Shown in pieces: positions 51,395 to 60,550 of a stretch of DNA of 64,000 nucleotides; the stretch's first letter is position 1, and every line of letters begins with the position of its first letter. The position numbers and the translations under genes were made by a program. The DNA comes from Synergistaceae bacterium (GTDB taxonomy: Bacteria; Synergistota; Synergistia; Synergistales; Aminobacteriaceae). The notes under the pieces are model-generated. The model was not told where the DNA came from. It made no database searches and saw nothing but the letters and a program-made list of their open reading frames with translations. Location: positions 50,556-114,555 of the forward strand of contig JAHDKT010000031.1 of NCBI GenBank assembly GCA_018436725.1. The letters run 5' to 3'.

Positions 51395-52918
51395 ATGTCG
51401 ACGAAAAAGAAGTACCTTGCGCTGGTTTTTGTAATGATCTTTGTTCTGATCGGATGGTTCGGAAGGGGAGAATCCGCAGCCGCGGGTCTTCCTCACGAAG
51501 CGGGAACTCTGAGGGTCGCCTTTACGAGCGATCCTCCGTCGTTGGGGATTTATGATCATAGCTCCTTGATTGCGACTGTTGTGAATTATCTTACGTATAA
51601 TGGTCTGATGAAAGTGGATCTGCAAACGCTGGAACCCGTTCCGGATCTTGCGGAAAGTTATACGGTTGCGAACGACGTCGAGTGGTTTTTCAAATTGAAA
51701 CAAGGGGTCAAATTCCACAACGGGACTGCAATGACGGCGGACGACGTTGTCGCATCGTTGCTTTTCTCGAAAAGCGTTCCCGCTACCGCGCTGTATACCT
51801 CGAGTATTGAAAAAGTGGAAAAAATCAATGACTTTATGGTGAAGATTACCACGAAAGAACCCTATGCAGGGCTTCTTTACGACCTCGCCTACTACTACAA
51901 TCTTATTCTGCCGAAAGAGCTTCTGGAGTCGGGGCACAACTTCAAAGAGCAACCTGTCGGTACCGGAAGCTACAAATTTGTTCAGTGGAATCAGGGAAAT
52001 TTTCTGTCTTTCGAGTCCTTTGACGAATATTTTGATAAGGAGCATGCCCCTAAAATAAAAAAATTGCGCATTAACATTATTCCTGAAGGATCATCTCGAA
52101 CGATAGCTTTGGAGGCGGGAGAGGTAGATTTGATATGGGAGGTCTCCGGCGCGGATGTTGCCAATCTGCAGGAGAACGACGATATTCAAGTCGATGCGAT
52201 CGACAGCGTTGATAATGTGATTTTATTTTTCAACAATCAACGCGCTCCGTTCAGCGATGTACATTTCAGAAACGCAGTTGCGGCCGCGATCAACCGCGAC
52301 GATATCATTGCGGCGGCGCTGAATGGATACGGAACGCCGAATTTCTCTTCTCTGGCGCAGGGGCATGTGGGATATACCGAAAAAAACGCCGTTTTTTACG
52401 ACTTGGAGCAGGCAAAAAAATACCTCGATACGTGGGGGGGCGATCCCGCTTCCGTGAAAATGGATATTCTCTGTTCGAATGAAACAAGGGTTGCCATCGG
52501 TACCGTCATTCAGAGCAATCTGGCGCGGATAGGCATCAAAGTAAACGTCGTCCCTATGGACACGGCGGCCTACATGGCCCAGTGGAGAGTTGCGGATTTC
52601 GATACCGTCATCGCCTCATGGTCGCCGTCCAATGCGCTGTCGTATGTCCAGCGATTCCATTCCGACCGCGGAAAAACTTACGGCGGCGCCATCGATGATC
52701 CCGCCATAGACAAAATGGTCCTGGATATGAAGGTTACCCTGGATGGGAAGAAGAGGGCTGCAATGATCGAGGAGATCGTAGCAACCATCAACAGGCTTTC
52801 TCCCCAGATTTCGCTGTACCAGTCGCAGTGGTTCAGGGCCTACAATAAGCAACTCGCCGGCGTCGTTTTCAGCAAAACCGGTTACGCCTCGTTCAGCGGT
52901 ATGCATTGGGAAGAATAG
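51395..52918 (+). CDS. Dipeptide/oligopeptide-type ABC substrate-binding protein
   Basis: 507 residues of the SBP_bac_5 family with a signal peptide (about 1-28, ending ESAAA). GTLRVAFTSDPPSLGIYDHS, VKFHNGTAMTADDVVASLLF and GTGSYKF are the family landmarks. It captures a peptide, opine or similar ligand in the periplasm for DppBCDF. ATG 51395 follows AAGGAGG. Confidence 0.92.
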   Translation: MSTKKKYLALVFVMIFVLIGWFGRGESAAAGLPHEAGTLRVAFTSDPPSLGIYDHSSLIATVVNYLTYNGLMKVDLQTLEPVPDLAESYTVANDVEWFFKLKQGVKFHNGTAMTADDVVASLLFSKSVPATALYTSSIEKVEKINDFMVKITTKEPYAGLLYDLAYYYNLILPKELLESGHNFKEQPVGTGSYKFVQWNQGNFLSFESFDEYFDKEHAPKIKKLRINIIPEGSSRTIALEAGEVDLIWEVSGADVANLQENDDIQVDAIDSVDNVILFFNNQRAPFSDVHFRNAVAAAINRDDIIAAALNGYGTPNFSSLAQGHVGYTEKNAVFYDLEQAKKYLDTWGGDPASVKMDILCSNETRVAIGTVIQSNLARIGIKVNVVPMDTAAYMAQWRVADFDTVIASWSPSNALSYVQRFHSDRGKTYGGAIDDPAIDKMVLDMKVTLDGKKRAAMIEEIVATINRLSPQISLYQSQWFRAYNKQLAGVVFSKTGYASFSGMHWEE

Positions 52919-52985
52919 AAGGAGCCGTAAATATGCCGCCGGGTGAACGGAGGGATTATCCGGCGGCACATTAAGGAGGGGAGGT

Positions 52986-53027
52986 ATGTCAGTAGCTCTT
53001 AGCGAGCGAACGCGACCGAGATGGTGA
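52986..53027 (+). CDS. Possible 13-codon leader peptide coupled to dppB
   Basis: ATG 52986 sits right after AAGGAGGGGAGG, far stronger than anything before dppB. It encodes MSVALSERTRPRW and stops at TGA 53025-53027, overlapping the dppB start at 53021. The arrangement suggests that ribosomes reach dppB by termination-reinitiation. The peptide itself need not function. Confidence 0.4.
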   Translation: MSVALSERTRPRW

Positions 53028-53953
53028 AGTACATTGCAAAACGCCTTTTATCCATGATCCCCGTCGTTCTGGGCGTGACATTTTTGGTCTTTATCATAAT
53101 GGACCTGGCCCCCGGCGACCCCGTCTTGCTCATTCTTGGCGACAACGCCAGCGAAGAGGCGAGAATTGAAAAAACACGCGAACTGGGCCTGGATCAACCC
53201 GTCGTTATCCGTTTTGGGAAATATGTGTACAATTTCTTTTTCAAGGCGGATATGGGGAATTCCTACATCTCCGGGCGATCCGTATCGGCGGAAGTATTAT
53301 CTCGGTTTCCCAACACGCTTAAGCTCTCTCTTGCCGCCGCTCTGGCGTCGTTGCTGATGGCGCTTCCGCTGGGCATCATCGCCGCAGTCAAGCAAAACTC
53401 TCTTTTTGACAATACGAGTATGGTCGTCTCCTTGATCGGAAACTCCATGCCCGCCTTCTGGCTTGGTATGATGCTGGTGCTGGTATTTGCGCTGAAGCTG
53501 AGATGGTTCCCCGTCCAGGGGATGAGCCAGGGGTGGAAAAGCTTCGTGCTCCCGTCCATCAGTATCGGGCTTATGAATATGGCTGCCGTTGCCAGAACGA
53601 CAAGGTCTTCCATGCTTGAGACAATCCGGCAGGACTATATTCGAACAGCAAGAGCGAAGGGAATTAAAGAGAGCAGGGTAATTATGCACCACGCCTTTCG
53701 AAACGCCGTGATTCCCACTATAACGGTGGCCGGAGTGCAGCTCGGCAATCTGCTGGGAGGCGCTGTAATAACCGAAACGGTGTTCGCCTGGCCGGGGCTC
53801 GGAAGAATGATGGTGCAGGCGGTGAGTTCGCGGGACGTTCCCATGATCCTGGGGTGTATCATCACGCTGAGTATCTGTTATTCCGTGGTCAACCTTCTGG
53901 TGGATCTATTGTACGGTTTCTTCGATCCTCGGGTTAAAACAATGTACACATAG
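53021..53953 (+). CDS. dppB: Dipeptide-type ABC permease DppB
   Basis: 310 residues, six membrane helices, with the permease loop YIRTARAKGIKESRVIMHHA and an N-terminal MVKYIAKRLLSMIPVVLGV that is typical of DppB. Its own ribosome site is poor; see the leader ORF at 52986. It forms the channel with DppC. Confidence 0.93.
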   Translation: MVKYIAKRLLSMIPVVLGVTFLVFIIMDLAPGDPVLLILGDNASEEARIEKTRELGLDQPVVIRFGKYVYNFFFKADMGNSYISGRSVSAEVLSRFPNTLKLSLAAALASLLMALPLGIIAAVKQNSLFDNTSMVVSLIGNSMPAFWLGMMLVLVFALKLRWFPVQGMSQGWKSFVLPSISIGLMNMAAVARTTRSSMLETIRQDYIRTARAKGIKESRVIMHHAFRNAVIPTITVAGVQLGNLLGGAVITETVFAWPGLGRMMVQAVSSRDVPMILGCIITLSICYSVVNLLVDLLYGFFDPRVKTMYT

Positions 53954-53961
53954 GTGTCGAA

Positions 53962-54852
53962 ATGAACGATCAAACCCAACAAGAAAATATGCGGGATCAA
54001 TATGAAAAGTACAGCCAGTACAGGCTGGTCGTTCTCAGGCTGAGAAGAAATAAGGGCGCGGTCATCGGGTTTATCTTTCTCTGTCTGCTGGTAGCCTCGG
54101 CGATCTTTGCCGATTTTCTCTTCGATTATGAGGCTGAGGTCATTGCGCAGAATATTTCCCAAAGACTCCTGCATCCATCTTTTCAGCATCCCTTGGGAAC
54201 CGACGAGTTCGGTCGGGACCTTCTGGCGCGCATCGTCCACGGATCGAGAATATCTCTTCTCGTCGCATCGTTGGCCATCGTTCTGGCGGTATCGTTCGGC
54301 GGAACGCTTGGCGCTATCGCCGGGTTTTACGGAGGGTTGGTCGACAATGTGATAATGAGAATTACGGATGTTTTGCTCTCCATACCCATGACGATGTTCG
54401 CTATCGTGATCGTGGCTGCATTGGGAGCCAGCACAAGAAATCTTGTTCTGGCAATCGGAGCGGCTTCTGTTCCTATCTTCGCGCGGATTGTTCGAGGAGC
54501 GGTCCTTACTGTCCGCGATGTGGAATACGTCGAAGCGGCCAGAGCTATCGGCGCAAAGAATTCAACAATCATAGTCCATCATATTCTTCCTAACTGCCTG
54601 GCGCCCATTATCGTCCAGGTGACCCTCCGGATGGCCTCCGCCATTTATAATACCGCAGCCTTGTCCTTTCTTGGTATGGGAGTCTCTCCGCCTTCCCCGG
54701 AATGGGGGGCTTTATTGGCCAGCGGAAGAAACTATATCCGAAATTACAGCTATCTGAGCGTTATTCCGGGAGTTCTCATCATGTTGACCATATTGTCCCT
54801 GAATATGCTGGGAGACGGACTGCGGGATGCGCTCGACCCGCGTCTGAAGTGA
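53962..54852 (+). CDS. dppC: Dipeptide-type ABC permease DppC
   Basis: 296 residues with six membrane helices. HPLGTDEFGRDLLARIVHGS and the EAA loop EAARAIGAKNSTIIVHHILP are classical DppC/OppC motifs. It starts eight bases after dppB. Confidence 0.94.
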   Translation: MNDQTQQENMRDQYEKYSQYRLVVLRLRRNKGAVIGFIFLCLLVASAIFADFLFDYEAEVIAQNISQRLLHPSFQHPLGTDEFGRDLLARIVHGSRISLLVASLAIVLAVSFGGTLGAIAGFYGGLVDNVIMRITDVLLSIPMTMFAIVIVAALGASTRNLVLAIGAASVPIFARIVRGAVLTVRDVEYVEAARAIGAKNSTIIVHHILPNCLAPIIVQVTLRMASAIYNTAALSFLGMGVSPPSPEWGALLASGRNYIRNYSYLSVIPGVLIMLTILSLNMLGDGLRDALDPRLK

Positions 54853-54862
54853 GGGCGAGATC

Positions 54863-55876
54863 ATGATGCGCGAACGCTCTCAGTCGCAGTACGCCCTTGA
54901 AATCAGGGACTTGGCGGTTGAATATCGGACGATTGAATGGACTGCTCGGGCGTTGAACGGATTGGATCTCTCCATCGAAAAAGGAAAAACGCTTGGCTTG
55001 GTGGGGGAAACCGGAGCGGGGAAAACGACTGCGGGGCTTTCCATAATGGGGTTGATTCCGAACCCTCCCGGCAGGATAGCGTCCGGAAGCATTCTTCTTG
55101 AAGGAGAGGAATTGCTGACAAAAACTGAAAGAGAGTATAGAAAAATACGCGGGAAAAAGGTTTCCATGATCTTTCAAGACCCGATGTCCTCCCTCAATCC
55201 TGTCCTGACCATCGAGGATCAACTTACCGAAGTGATCGAGACGCACGAGCATCTTTCCAACAGAGAATGCCGCAAGAAAGCGGAGCAAATGATGGAACTC
55301 GTCGGAATCCCTGCGGACCGTATCACGGAGTATCCCCACCAGTTTTCCGGAGGGATGAAACAGCGCGTCGTGATAGCCATCGCGTTGGCGTGTACGCCGG
55401 CTCTCCTGATCGCCGACGAACCGACGACGGCCTTGGATGTGACTATTCAGGCGCAAGTGCTCGAAACGATGAAGAATCTGAAGAATATGTATTCCATGTC
55501 GATGCTTATGATCACCCATGATCTGGGAATTGTGGCCGACGTATGCGACTCGGTTTCGGTCATTTATGCCGGAAGGGTTGTGGAGCACGGCAGTCTGGAG
55601 GATGTCTTCGACCATACGAGACACCCGTATACGATCGGTCTTTTCAACTCGTTGCCGAACATGAAGGACCGAACGGCGAAGTTGAAGCCGATAAAAGGGT
55701 TGATGCCCGATCCCGGCACTTTGCCCCGAGGATGTACTTTCGCAGAACGTTGCGATTATGCGCAAGGTATGTGCAGAGAAGTGTACCCGGAAAAAATATA
55801 CAGAAACAAGGAGCACTACGTCCGATGTCATTTGTATCTATCAAAAACCATCGAGTCGGAGATGTGGAATAGATGA
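54863..55876 (+). CDS. dppD: Dipeptide-type ABC ATPase DppD
   Basis: 337 residues. Walker A GETGAGKTT, signature FSGGMKQR, Walker B LLIADEPTTALDV, and the OppD/F C-terminal domain with cysteines (GCTFAERCDYAQGMC) that may carry an iron-sulfur cluster as in the family. The stop overlaps dppF. Confidence 0.94.
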   Translation: MMRERSQSQYALEIRDLAVEYRTIEWTARALNGLDLSIEKGKTLGLVGETGAGKTTAGLSIMGLIPNPPGRIASGSILLEGEELLTKTEREYRKIRGKKVSMIFQDPMSSLNPVLTIEDQLTEVIETHEHLSNRECRKKAEQMMELVGIPADRITEYPHQFSGGMKQRVVIAIALACTPALLIADEPTTALDVTIQAQVLETMKNLKNMYSMSMLMITHDLGIVADVCDSVSVIYAGRVVEHGSLEDVFDHTRHPYTIGLFNSLPNMKDRTAKLKPIKGLMPDPGTLPRGCTFAERCDYAQGMCREVYPEKIYRNKEHYVRCHLYLSKTIESEMWNR

Positions 55877-56832
55877 ATACAAATACACTCATTGAAGTCC
55901 GGGATCTCACCAAGTATTTTAAAACGAAAAAAGGGATGTTGCATGCCGTAGATCATGTAAGCTTCTCGATAGGCAAAGGCAAAACTCTGGGGGTTGTCGG
56001 AGAATCCGGATGCGGCAAGTCGACGACGGGGAGAGCGATCATTCGTCTGATAGAACCGGATTCGGGAGAAGTTTGGTTCGATGGAGTCGATCTTTTGTCG
56101 TTGAACCAGGAGGAGATAAGAAAAAAACGAACGGAATTACAGATGATATTCCAGGATCCCTTTTCTTCGTTGAATCCGAGAAAAACGATCAGTGAAACTA
56201 TCGAAGAACCGATGCGATTGCATAATCTTGTTCCAGATAAAAAAGAGCGCCAGCTGAAAGTTGCCAGGCTGATGGATACGGTGGGCCTGGCCAGGCGGTT
56301 ATACAACACATATCCTCATGAACTCGACGGAGGGAGACGGCAGCGGATCGGGATTGCGCGCGCGTTGTCGATGAACCCCAAATTCGTTGTTTGCGACGAA
56401 CCCGTATCCGCTCTTGACGTGTCGATTCAGGCGCAGATCCTGAATCTTATGAAAGAAGTGCAGGAACAGCTGGGGCTAACCTATCTTTTCATAACCCATG
56501 ATCTGAGCGTCGTGTACCACTTTTCCGACGATATAGCCGTCATGTATCTGGGGCAGATTATCGAGAAAGCGCCATCCGATGAATTGTTCGCCCGCCCGAT
56601 GCATCCGTATACCCGGGCTCTGCTGTCGGCCATACCGGTTCCTAGTATTCACGACAGAAAAGAACGGGTGATCATGAAAGGAGAGCTTTCTTCGCCGATC
56701 AATCCCGGGCAGGTATGCCGATTCTCCAGCCGGTGCGCATATGTTTTTGACCGGTGTACTCGAGAAGCGCCGCTGCTCCAAGCGAAGGATAACAACCATG
56801 AAGTTGCCTGCTTTTTATACAAAGGAGAATGA
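55873..56832 (+). CDS. dppF: Dipeptide-type ABC ATPase DppF
   Basis: 319 residues. Walker A GESGCGKST, Walker B VVCDEPVSALDV and a C-terminal oligopeptide domain (GQVCRFSSRCAYVFDRC). The signature reads LDGGRRQR rather than LSGGQRQR; I recall this variant in other DppF/OppF proteins, so it need not mean loss of function. ATG 55873 overlaps dppD. Confidence 0.93.
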   Translation: MNTNTLIEVRDLTKYFKTKKGMLHAVDHVSFSIGKGKTLGVVGESGCGKSTTGRAIIRLIEPDSGEVWFDGVDLLSLNQEEIRKKRTELQMIFQDPFSSLNPRKTISETIEEPMRLHNLVPDKKERQLKVARLMDTVGLARRLYNTYPHELDGGRRQRIGIARALSMNPKFVVCDEPVSALDVSIQAQILNLMKEVQEQLGLTYLFITHDLSVVYHFSDDIAVMYLGQIIEKAPSDELFARPMHPYTRALLSAIPVPSIHDRKERVIMKGELSSPINPGQVCRFSSRCAYVFDRCTREAPLLQAKDNNHEVACFLYKGE

Positions 56833-56833
56833 A

Positions 56834-57997
56834 ATGGACAGTGCATTAATCGGAGAATATGAAGCAAGGCTCGCCAATGTGAGAAAAGAGATGGCGAAGA
56901 GAGGCTTCAACGGCCTGCTGGTTTTCGGGCTGGCCCCAAGGCGTGTGGGTGATTTGATGTATTTGACGGGACATCAGCCGCTTCTGCCGGGACATCCCAG
57001 GAGATACGGTTTCAAGGGCAGGGGGTATTCGGTTATATTCGTTCCGTTGCAGCAGGAACCCTGTCTTTTAACCACGACCCCGTTTTTCGAAAAAGAACTG
57101 TTCATCAAGGAGGTCATATACGGGGATGATCTTCCGGAAGAAATAGCTACGAGCGTCATCCTGAGAGGGATCGAGAAAAAAGACATAGGGATCGTTGGAA
57201 TGGACATACTCGGCGTTTCTCTCTACGAAGACCTGAAAAGGAATCTTCCGCGGACCCGTTTCGTTGCGGCGGACGATATCGTGATGAATTTGCGGGCGTC
57301 CAAAAGCCCCTATGAACTGGCGATTATGCGTCGCGGCGCGGGAATCGCCGACGAGGTTTCGGATCTGTTGAGAGATTTCCTGAAGGTAGGGGTGACCGAG
57401 AACGACGTGTACCGCTTCATCGTGGGAGAGCTGACGAAACGCGGTGTGACCGGGGCTTTTGCAACATGTCAGTCGGGTGAACGATCGGAAAGCGCGTACG
57501 ATCTTTCTCCGGCGACGGATAAAGTGATTGCGTCGGGAGATATGGTTCATATGGAGATCAACGGGAAGTATCAGGGCTACATGATCGATGTCTGTCGTTC
57601 CACAGTAGTCGGCGCTATTTCCGATCGACAGAGGTTGGTTCTTGATACGGCTCTTCTTATGTTCCACGAGGCGGTCGGAGGGATGAGGCCGGGAGTTTAT
57701 GCGGAGGACTTGGAAAAAATAAGCGGGGAAATCGCTCTTCGCCATGGTTTTGATTCGAATCACACTCGCTCCTTCAACGGTCCCGCGACATTTCTGGGGC
57801 ATGCGATCGGCCTTGGCGTTGACGAACCCCCGGTAGTGGCGGCAGGGGACATGACGCAGCTGACGGAAGGCATGGTGATTACAATTGAACCGGGGCTTTA
57901 TATGACGGGCTGCGGAGGATGCAGAATCGAAGACGAGATTCTTGTGACGTCCGAAGGCAGCGAGAATCTGAATCGATCTGAAAACAAGTGGTGGTAG
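56834..57997 (+). CDS. M24 (creatinase/Xaa-Pro aminopeptidase-like) family protein
   Basis: 387 residues: a creatinase-type N-terminal domain and a pita-bread C-terminal domain. Of the five metal ligands, Asp252, His323, Glu352 and Glu366 are in place, but the first Asp is Asn243 (MEINGKYQGY). HExP is VDEPP. The change suggests one metal or metal-free chemistry as in creatinase rather than a normal dinuclear aminopeptidase (inference). ATG 56834 follows AAGGAG. It acts in the cytoplasm on compounds brought in by the Dpp transporter. Confidence 0.83.
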   Translation: MDSALIGEYEARLANVRKEMAKRGFNGLLVFGLAPRRVGDLMYLTGHQPLLPGHPRRYGFKGRGYSVIFVPLQQEPCLLTTTPFFEKELFIKEVIYGDDLPEEIATSVILRGIEKKDIGIVGMDILGVSLYEDLKRNLPRTRFVAADDIVMNLRASKSPYELAIMRRGAGIADEVSDLLRDFLKVGVTENDVYRFIVGELTKRGVTGAFATCQSGERSESAYDLSPATDKVIASGDMVHMEINGKYQGYMIDVCRSTVVGAISDRQRLVLDTALLMFHEAVGGMRPGVYAEDLEKISGEIALRHGFDSNHTRSFNGPATFLGHAIGLGVDEPPVVAAGDMTQLTEGMVITIEPGLYMTGCGGCRIEDEILVTSEGSENLNRSENKWW

Positions 57998-58008
57998 GGG
58001 AGGATACA

Positions 58009-58500
58009 ATGAAAGTCGATAACGTTGCCGAAGCAGTTCATATCATGTCCGTCCATATGGCGAATATGTATTACTATCTCACGAAAGCGGTACTCGAAGA
58101 TTTCGGAGAAGATGCGAAGGCTTCCTTTGAGCGAGCTATCGTTTCATTCGGGCATGACAGGGGAAGGAAGATCTCCGAAAGAGTTCGTGCGGATGGGAAA
58201 TCTCTGACGCTGGAAAACCTTTACGAGTATTACGATATCCCTATGGATGAAGGCTGGGATACGAATCGAACCATTGTCGACGATAAAGTGCATAATATCA
58301 CCAATGATTGCACCTTCGCCAAGGTCTGGATTGAAAAAGAATGGAACGAGGTCGGCCATATCTACTGCCTGATCGATACCGCCCTGAGAGAAGGATATAG
58401 CGAGAATGTTCTGTATACTCCCGTTCAAAACGTCCTTTTGGGAGATCGCTGCTGCGAGTCGCGAACCAGGTATAAGGATATCTCTAAAAAAGGGCAATGA
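58009..58500 (+). CDS. ATC hydrolase family protein
   Basis: 163 residues. The pattern FGEDAKASFERAIVSFGHDR, GRKISERVRADGK and the end GDRCCESR match the L-2-amino-thiazoline-4-carboxylic acid hydrolase family as I remember it. In Pseudomonas this family opens the thiazoline ring to N-carbamoyl-L-cysteine. Many members have unknown substrates. ATG 58009 follows GGGGAGG. It is followed at once by a racemase and then an M20 hydrolase, the same trio of activities as the ATC-to-cysteine pathway. Confidence 0.7.
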   Translation: MKVDNVAEAVHIMSVHMANMYYYLTKAVLEDFGEDAKASFERAIVSFGHDRGRKISERVRADGKSLTLENLYEYYDIPMDEGWDTNRTIVDDKVHNITNDCTFAKVWIEKEWNEVGHIYCLIDTALREGYSENVLYTPVQNVLLGDRCCESRTRYKDISKKGQ

Positions 58501-59171
58501 TGAAAATAAAAGTCATTATTCCTAACTATGGGATGAACCGGAATACTTTGGACGAACGAGAGGCGATGCTCTCCCGATCGGTGTCGGAAGGTGTGAAAAT
58601 CTCCGTCGACTGCATCGAGGAGGGGCCCGCCGTAGTTCAGAGCCATACTGACGAGATAAACGCGGCTGTACCGCTCATCCGTCAGGGGAGCGGAGCCGAA
58701 CGGGAAGGGTACGACGCCGTGGTTGTCTATTGTTTCAGCGATGTTGCGGTTTCAGCCCTGCGGGAGCATGTGGCGATTCCCGTAATAGGGCCGGGTGAAG
58801 CGTCGTTGGCTGTTGCGTCGATGATTTCGAATCGTTTTTTAGTGATTACTACGACCGAAGTCAATATTCCAAGAACATATCGACGCTTAATGTCGAGTCC
58901 CGTTGCTCGAGAAAAGATGGCGGGGATCAAAAGCCTTGAGATCGGTGTGCAAGGCCTGCGAGACTGTCCCCGGAAGACTATGGAAAACCTCCGGAGTGTA
59001 ATTCGAGGATTTCAAAAAGAGGAATATTTTGATGCTGTAATACTGGGGTGTCTTGGTATGGCCGAATACGGCGATCCGCTGATGAAGGAGTTCGGGGTTA
59101 AGATTATCGATCCTGCATTCGTTGCGTTGGCATATGCGGAGATGTCTGTTCGCCTGAATCTCGGAGGTTAG
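58500..59171 (+). CDS. Asp/Glu/hydantoin racemase family protein
   Basis: 223 residues. The two catalytic cysteines of the family are present, Cys78 in VVYCFSDVA and Cys184 in LGCLGMAEYGD. These enzymes invert an alpha-carbon without a cofactor; substrates include hydantoins, aspartate and allantoin. An ATG three bases earlier is possible. It overlaps the ATC-hydrolase gene stop by one base. Within the operon it would feed the right stereoisomer to the ring-opening hydrolase (inference). Confidence 0.87.
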   Translation: MKIKVIIPNYGMNRNTLDEREAMLSRSVSEGVKISVDCIEEGPAVVQSHTDEINAAVPLIRQGSGAEREGYDAVVVYCFSDVAVSALREHVAIPVIGPGEASLAVASMISNRFLVITTTEVNIPRTYRRLMSSPVAREKMAGIKSLEIGVQGLRDCPRKTMENLRSVIRGFQKEEYFDAVILGCLGMAEYGDPLMKEFGVKIIDPAFVALAYAEMSVRLNLGG

Positions 59172-59174
59172 GAC

Positions 59175-60314
59175 ATGGTGGAACAAAAGCCGCTCTATAG
59201 GTTGCTCGAACGATTAGTCGACATTCCCAGCGAGTCCGGCGACGAGACTGCTCTTGGAGACTTTCTTTTCGAGTGGATGAAGGAGAACGCTCTTTCTCCG
59301 GAAAGGCAGAAAACCCGCGACGGACGCTTCAATGTTCTCGGGCGATTGACCGGAAGTCTTCGCTCGGAGTCTCCCAAATGTTTGCTGCTGGCGGGTCATA
59401 TGGATACGGTTTCGGCTGGAAAAGACTGGGAGCGAGATCCTTTCTGTTTAGAAATGACAGATGAAGGATTTGCTTCCGGGTTAGGGGTTGCCGATATGAA
59501 AGGGGGAATCGCCTGTATTTTATGGATTGCCAAGAAGCTTATGGATGATGCCTGCCCATTTGCGGGTACTGTGGAACTTGCTTTTTTCGTCGACGAGGAG
59601 CGCTATTCCATCGGAGCGCATGACTATGTTCTGTCGCCGGTGAAGCATTGCCCCGACTTCGCGATTTTGGCGGAGCCGCACTTCCATGAAATCATAGTCG
59701 GGGCTCCGGGGAAAGTATTGCTGGAGCTTGTGTGTGAGGGAAAAACAGGCCACGCGTCACGGCCGAGTGAAGGGATCAATGCGATCGAGATAGCCTCGGA
59801 GATGATGCATTTTCTGAACAGGGATATGGCCGCTGCGGGAGATGGGGACAGAGGAAGTTATTCTGCTTTGAATATTATAACCAATATAGACAATTATTCT
59901 CTTAGTATCCCGGATTACTGCAAGGTGATTCTCAATAAACAGCTGGTTCCTGGAGAAAAACTGGAGGATTTTCTGAAAAACATAGAGGAAGTTTTCGAGC
60001 AGAAAGTCGGACGCGGCTCTCTGTCGATAAAAAGGGGGCTTCCAGAATATCCCGGACATAAGGTTGAGGAAAACAATCCTTTCCTAAAAAGCTTGGTGCG
60101 AGAGATTGCAGATTTCGGATTACCCGCGCCGACGCTTAGAAACAACGATGGCGTCAGCGACGCCAATATTTTACAGAGTTTTTTAGGCATTCCGACCGTT
60201 TTATTCGGGCCGAAAGGTAGTCGTTATCACACCCGGGATGAGAGAATCGATCTTGGCTCCATGGATATGTATATTGACATCTTAGATAGCTATATTCGCA
60301 ATGTTTTAAAATAA
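59175..60314 (+). CDS. M20 family amidohydrolase/peptidase
   Basis: 379 residues of the ArgE/DapE/ACY1 type. Zinc ligands and catalysis: His75 and Asp77 (AGHMDTV), Asp107 (GVADMKGG), Glu141-Glu142 (VDEER), Glu167 (AEPHF) and a C-terminal His (RYHTRDE). It probably removes an N-acyl or N-carbamoyl group from an amino acid. It closes the operon, three bases after the racemase gene. Confidence 0.9.
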   Translation: MVEQKPLYRLLERLVDIPSESGDETALGDFLFEWMKENALSPERQKTRDGRFNVLGRLTGSLRSESPKCLLLAGHMDTVSAGKDWERDPFCLEMTDEGFASGLGVADMKGGIACILWIAKKLMDDACPFAGTVELAFFVDEERYSIGAHDYVLSPVKHCPDFAILAEPHFHEIIVGAPGKVLLELVCEGKTGHASRPSEGINAIEIASEMMHFLNRDMAAAGDGDRGSYSALNIITNIDNYSLSIPDYCKVILNKQLVPGEKLEDFLKNIEEVFEQKVGRGSLSIKRGLPEYPGHKVEENNPFLKSLVREIADFGLPAPTLRNNDGVSDANILQSFLGIPTVLFGPKGSRYHTRDERIDLGSMDMYIDILDSYIRNVLK

Positions 60315-60375
60315 GAAGCTCTACGAACGATTCGCCTCGAAGAAACAATGTCCAAAAACCAAGTCCAAATCGGAG

Positions 60376-60402
60376 CCTGCCGGGTTGTTTCGGCAGGTTT
60401 TT
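60376..60402 (+). terminator. Operon terminator
   Basis: CCTGCCG (60376-60382) pairs with CGGCAGG (60391-60397), followed by TTTTTC. Confidence 0.85.
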
Positions 60403-60550
60403 CTTGGAATGCCTGAACAACAGACACGTTGAAAGCGATTCTCCTAAATGACGTGCGCCTTCTCTCGCCTTTCAGTCGATATCCCGATTGCCGGCGGAGA
60501 ATCCTGCCCCGTCCCTGATTCGATAGATAGCGGAAAGGAGACGTACAGAA

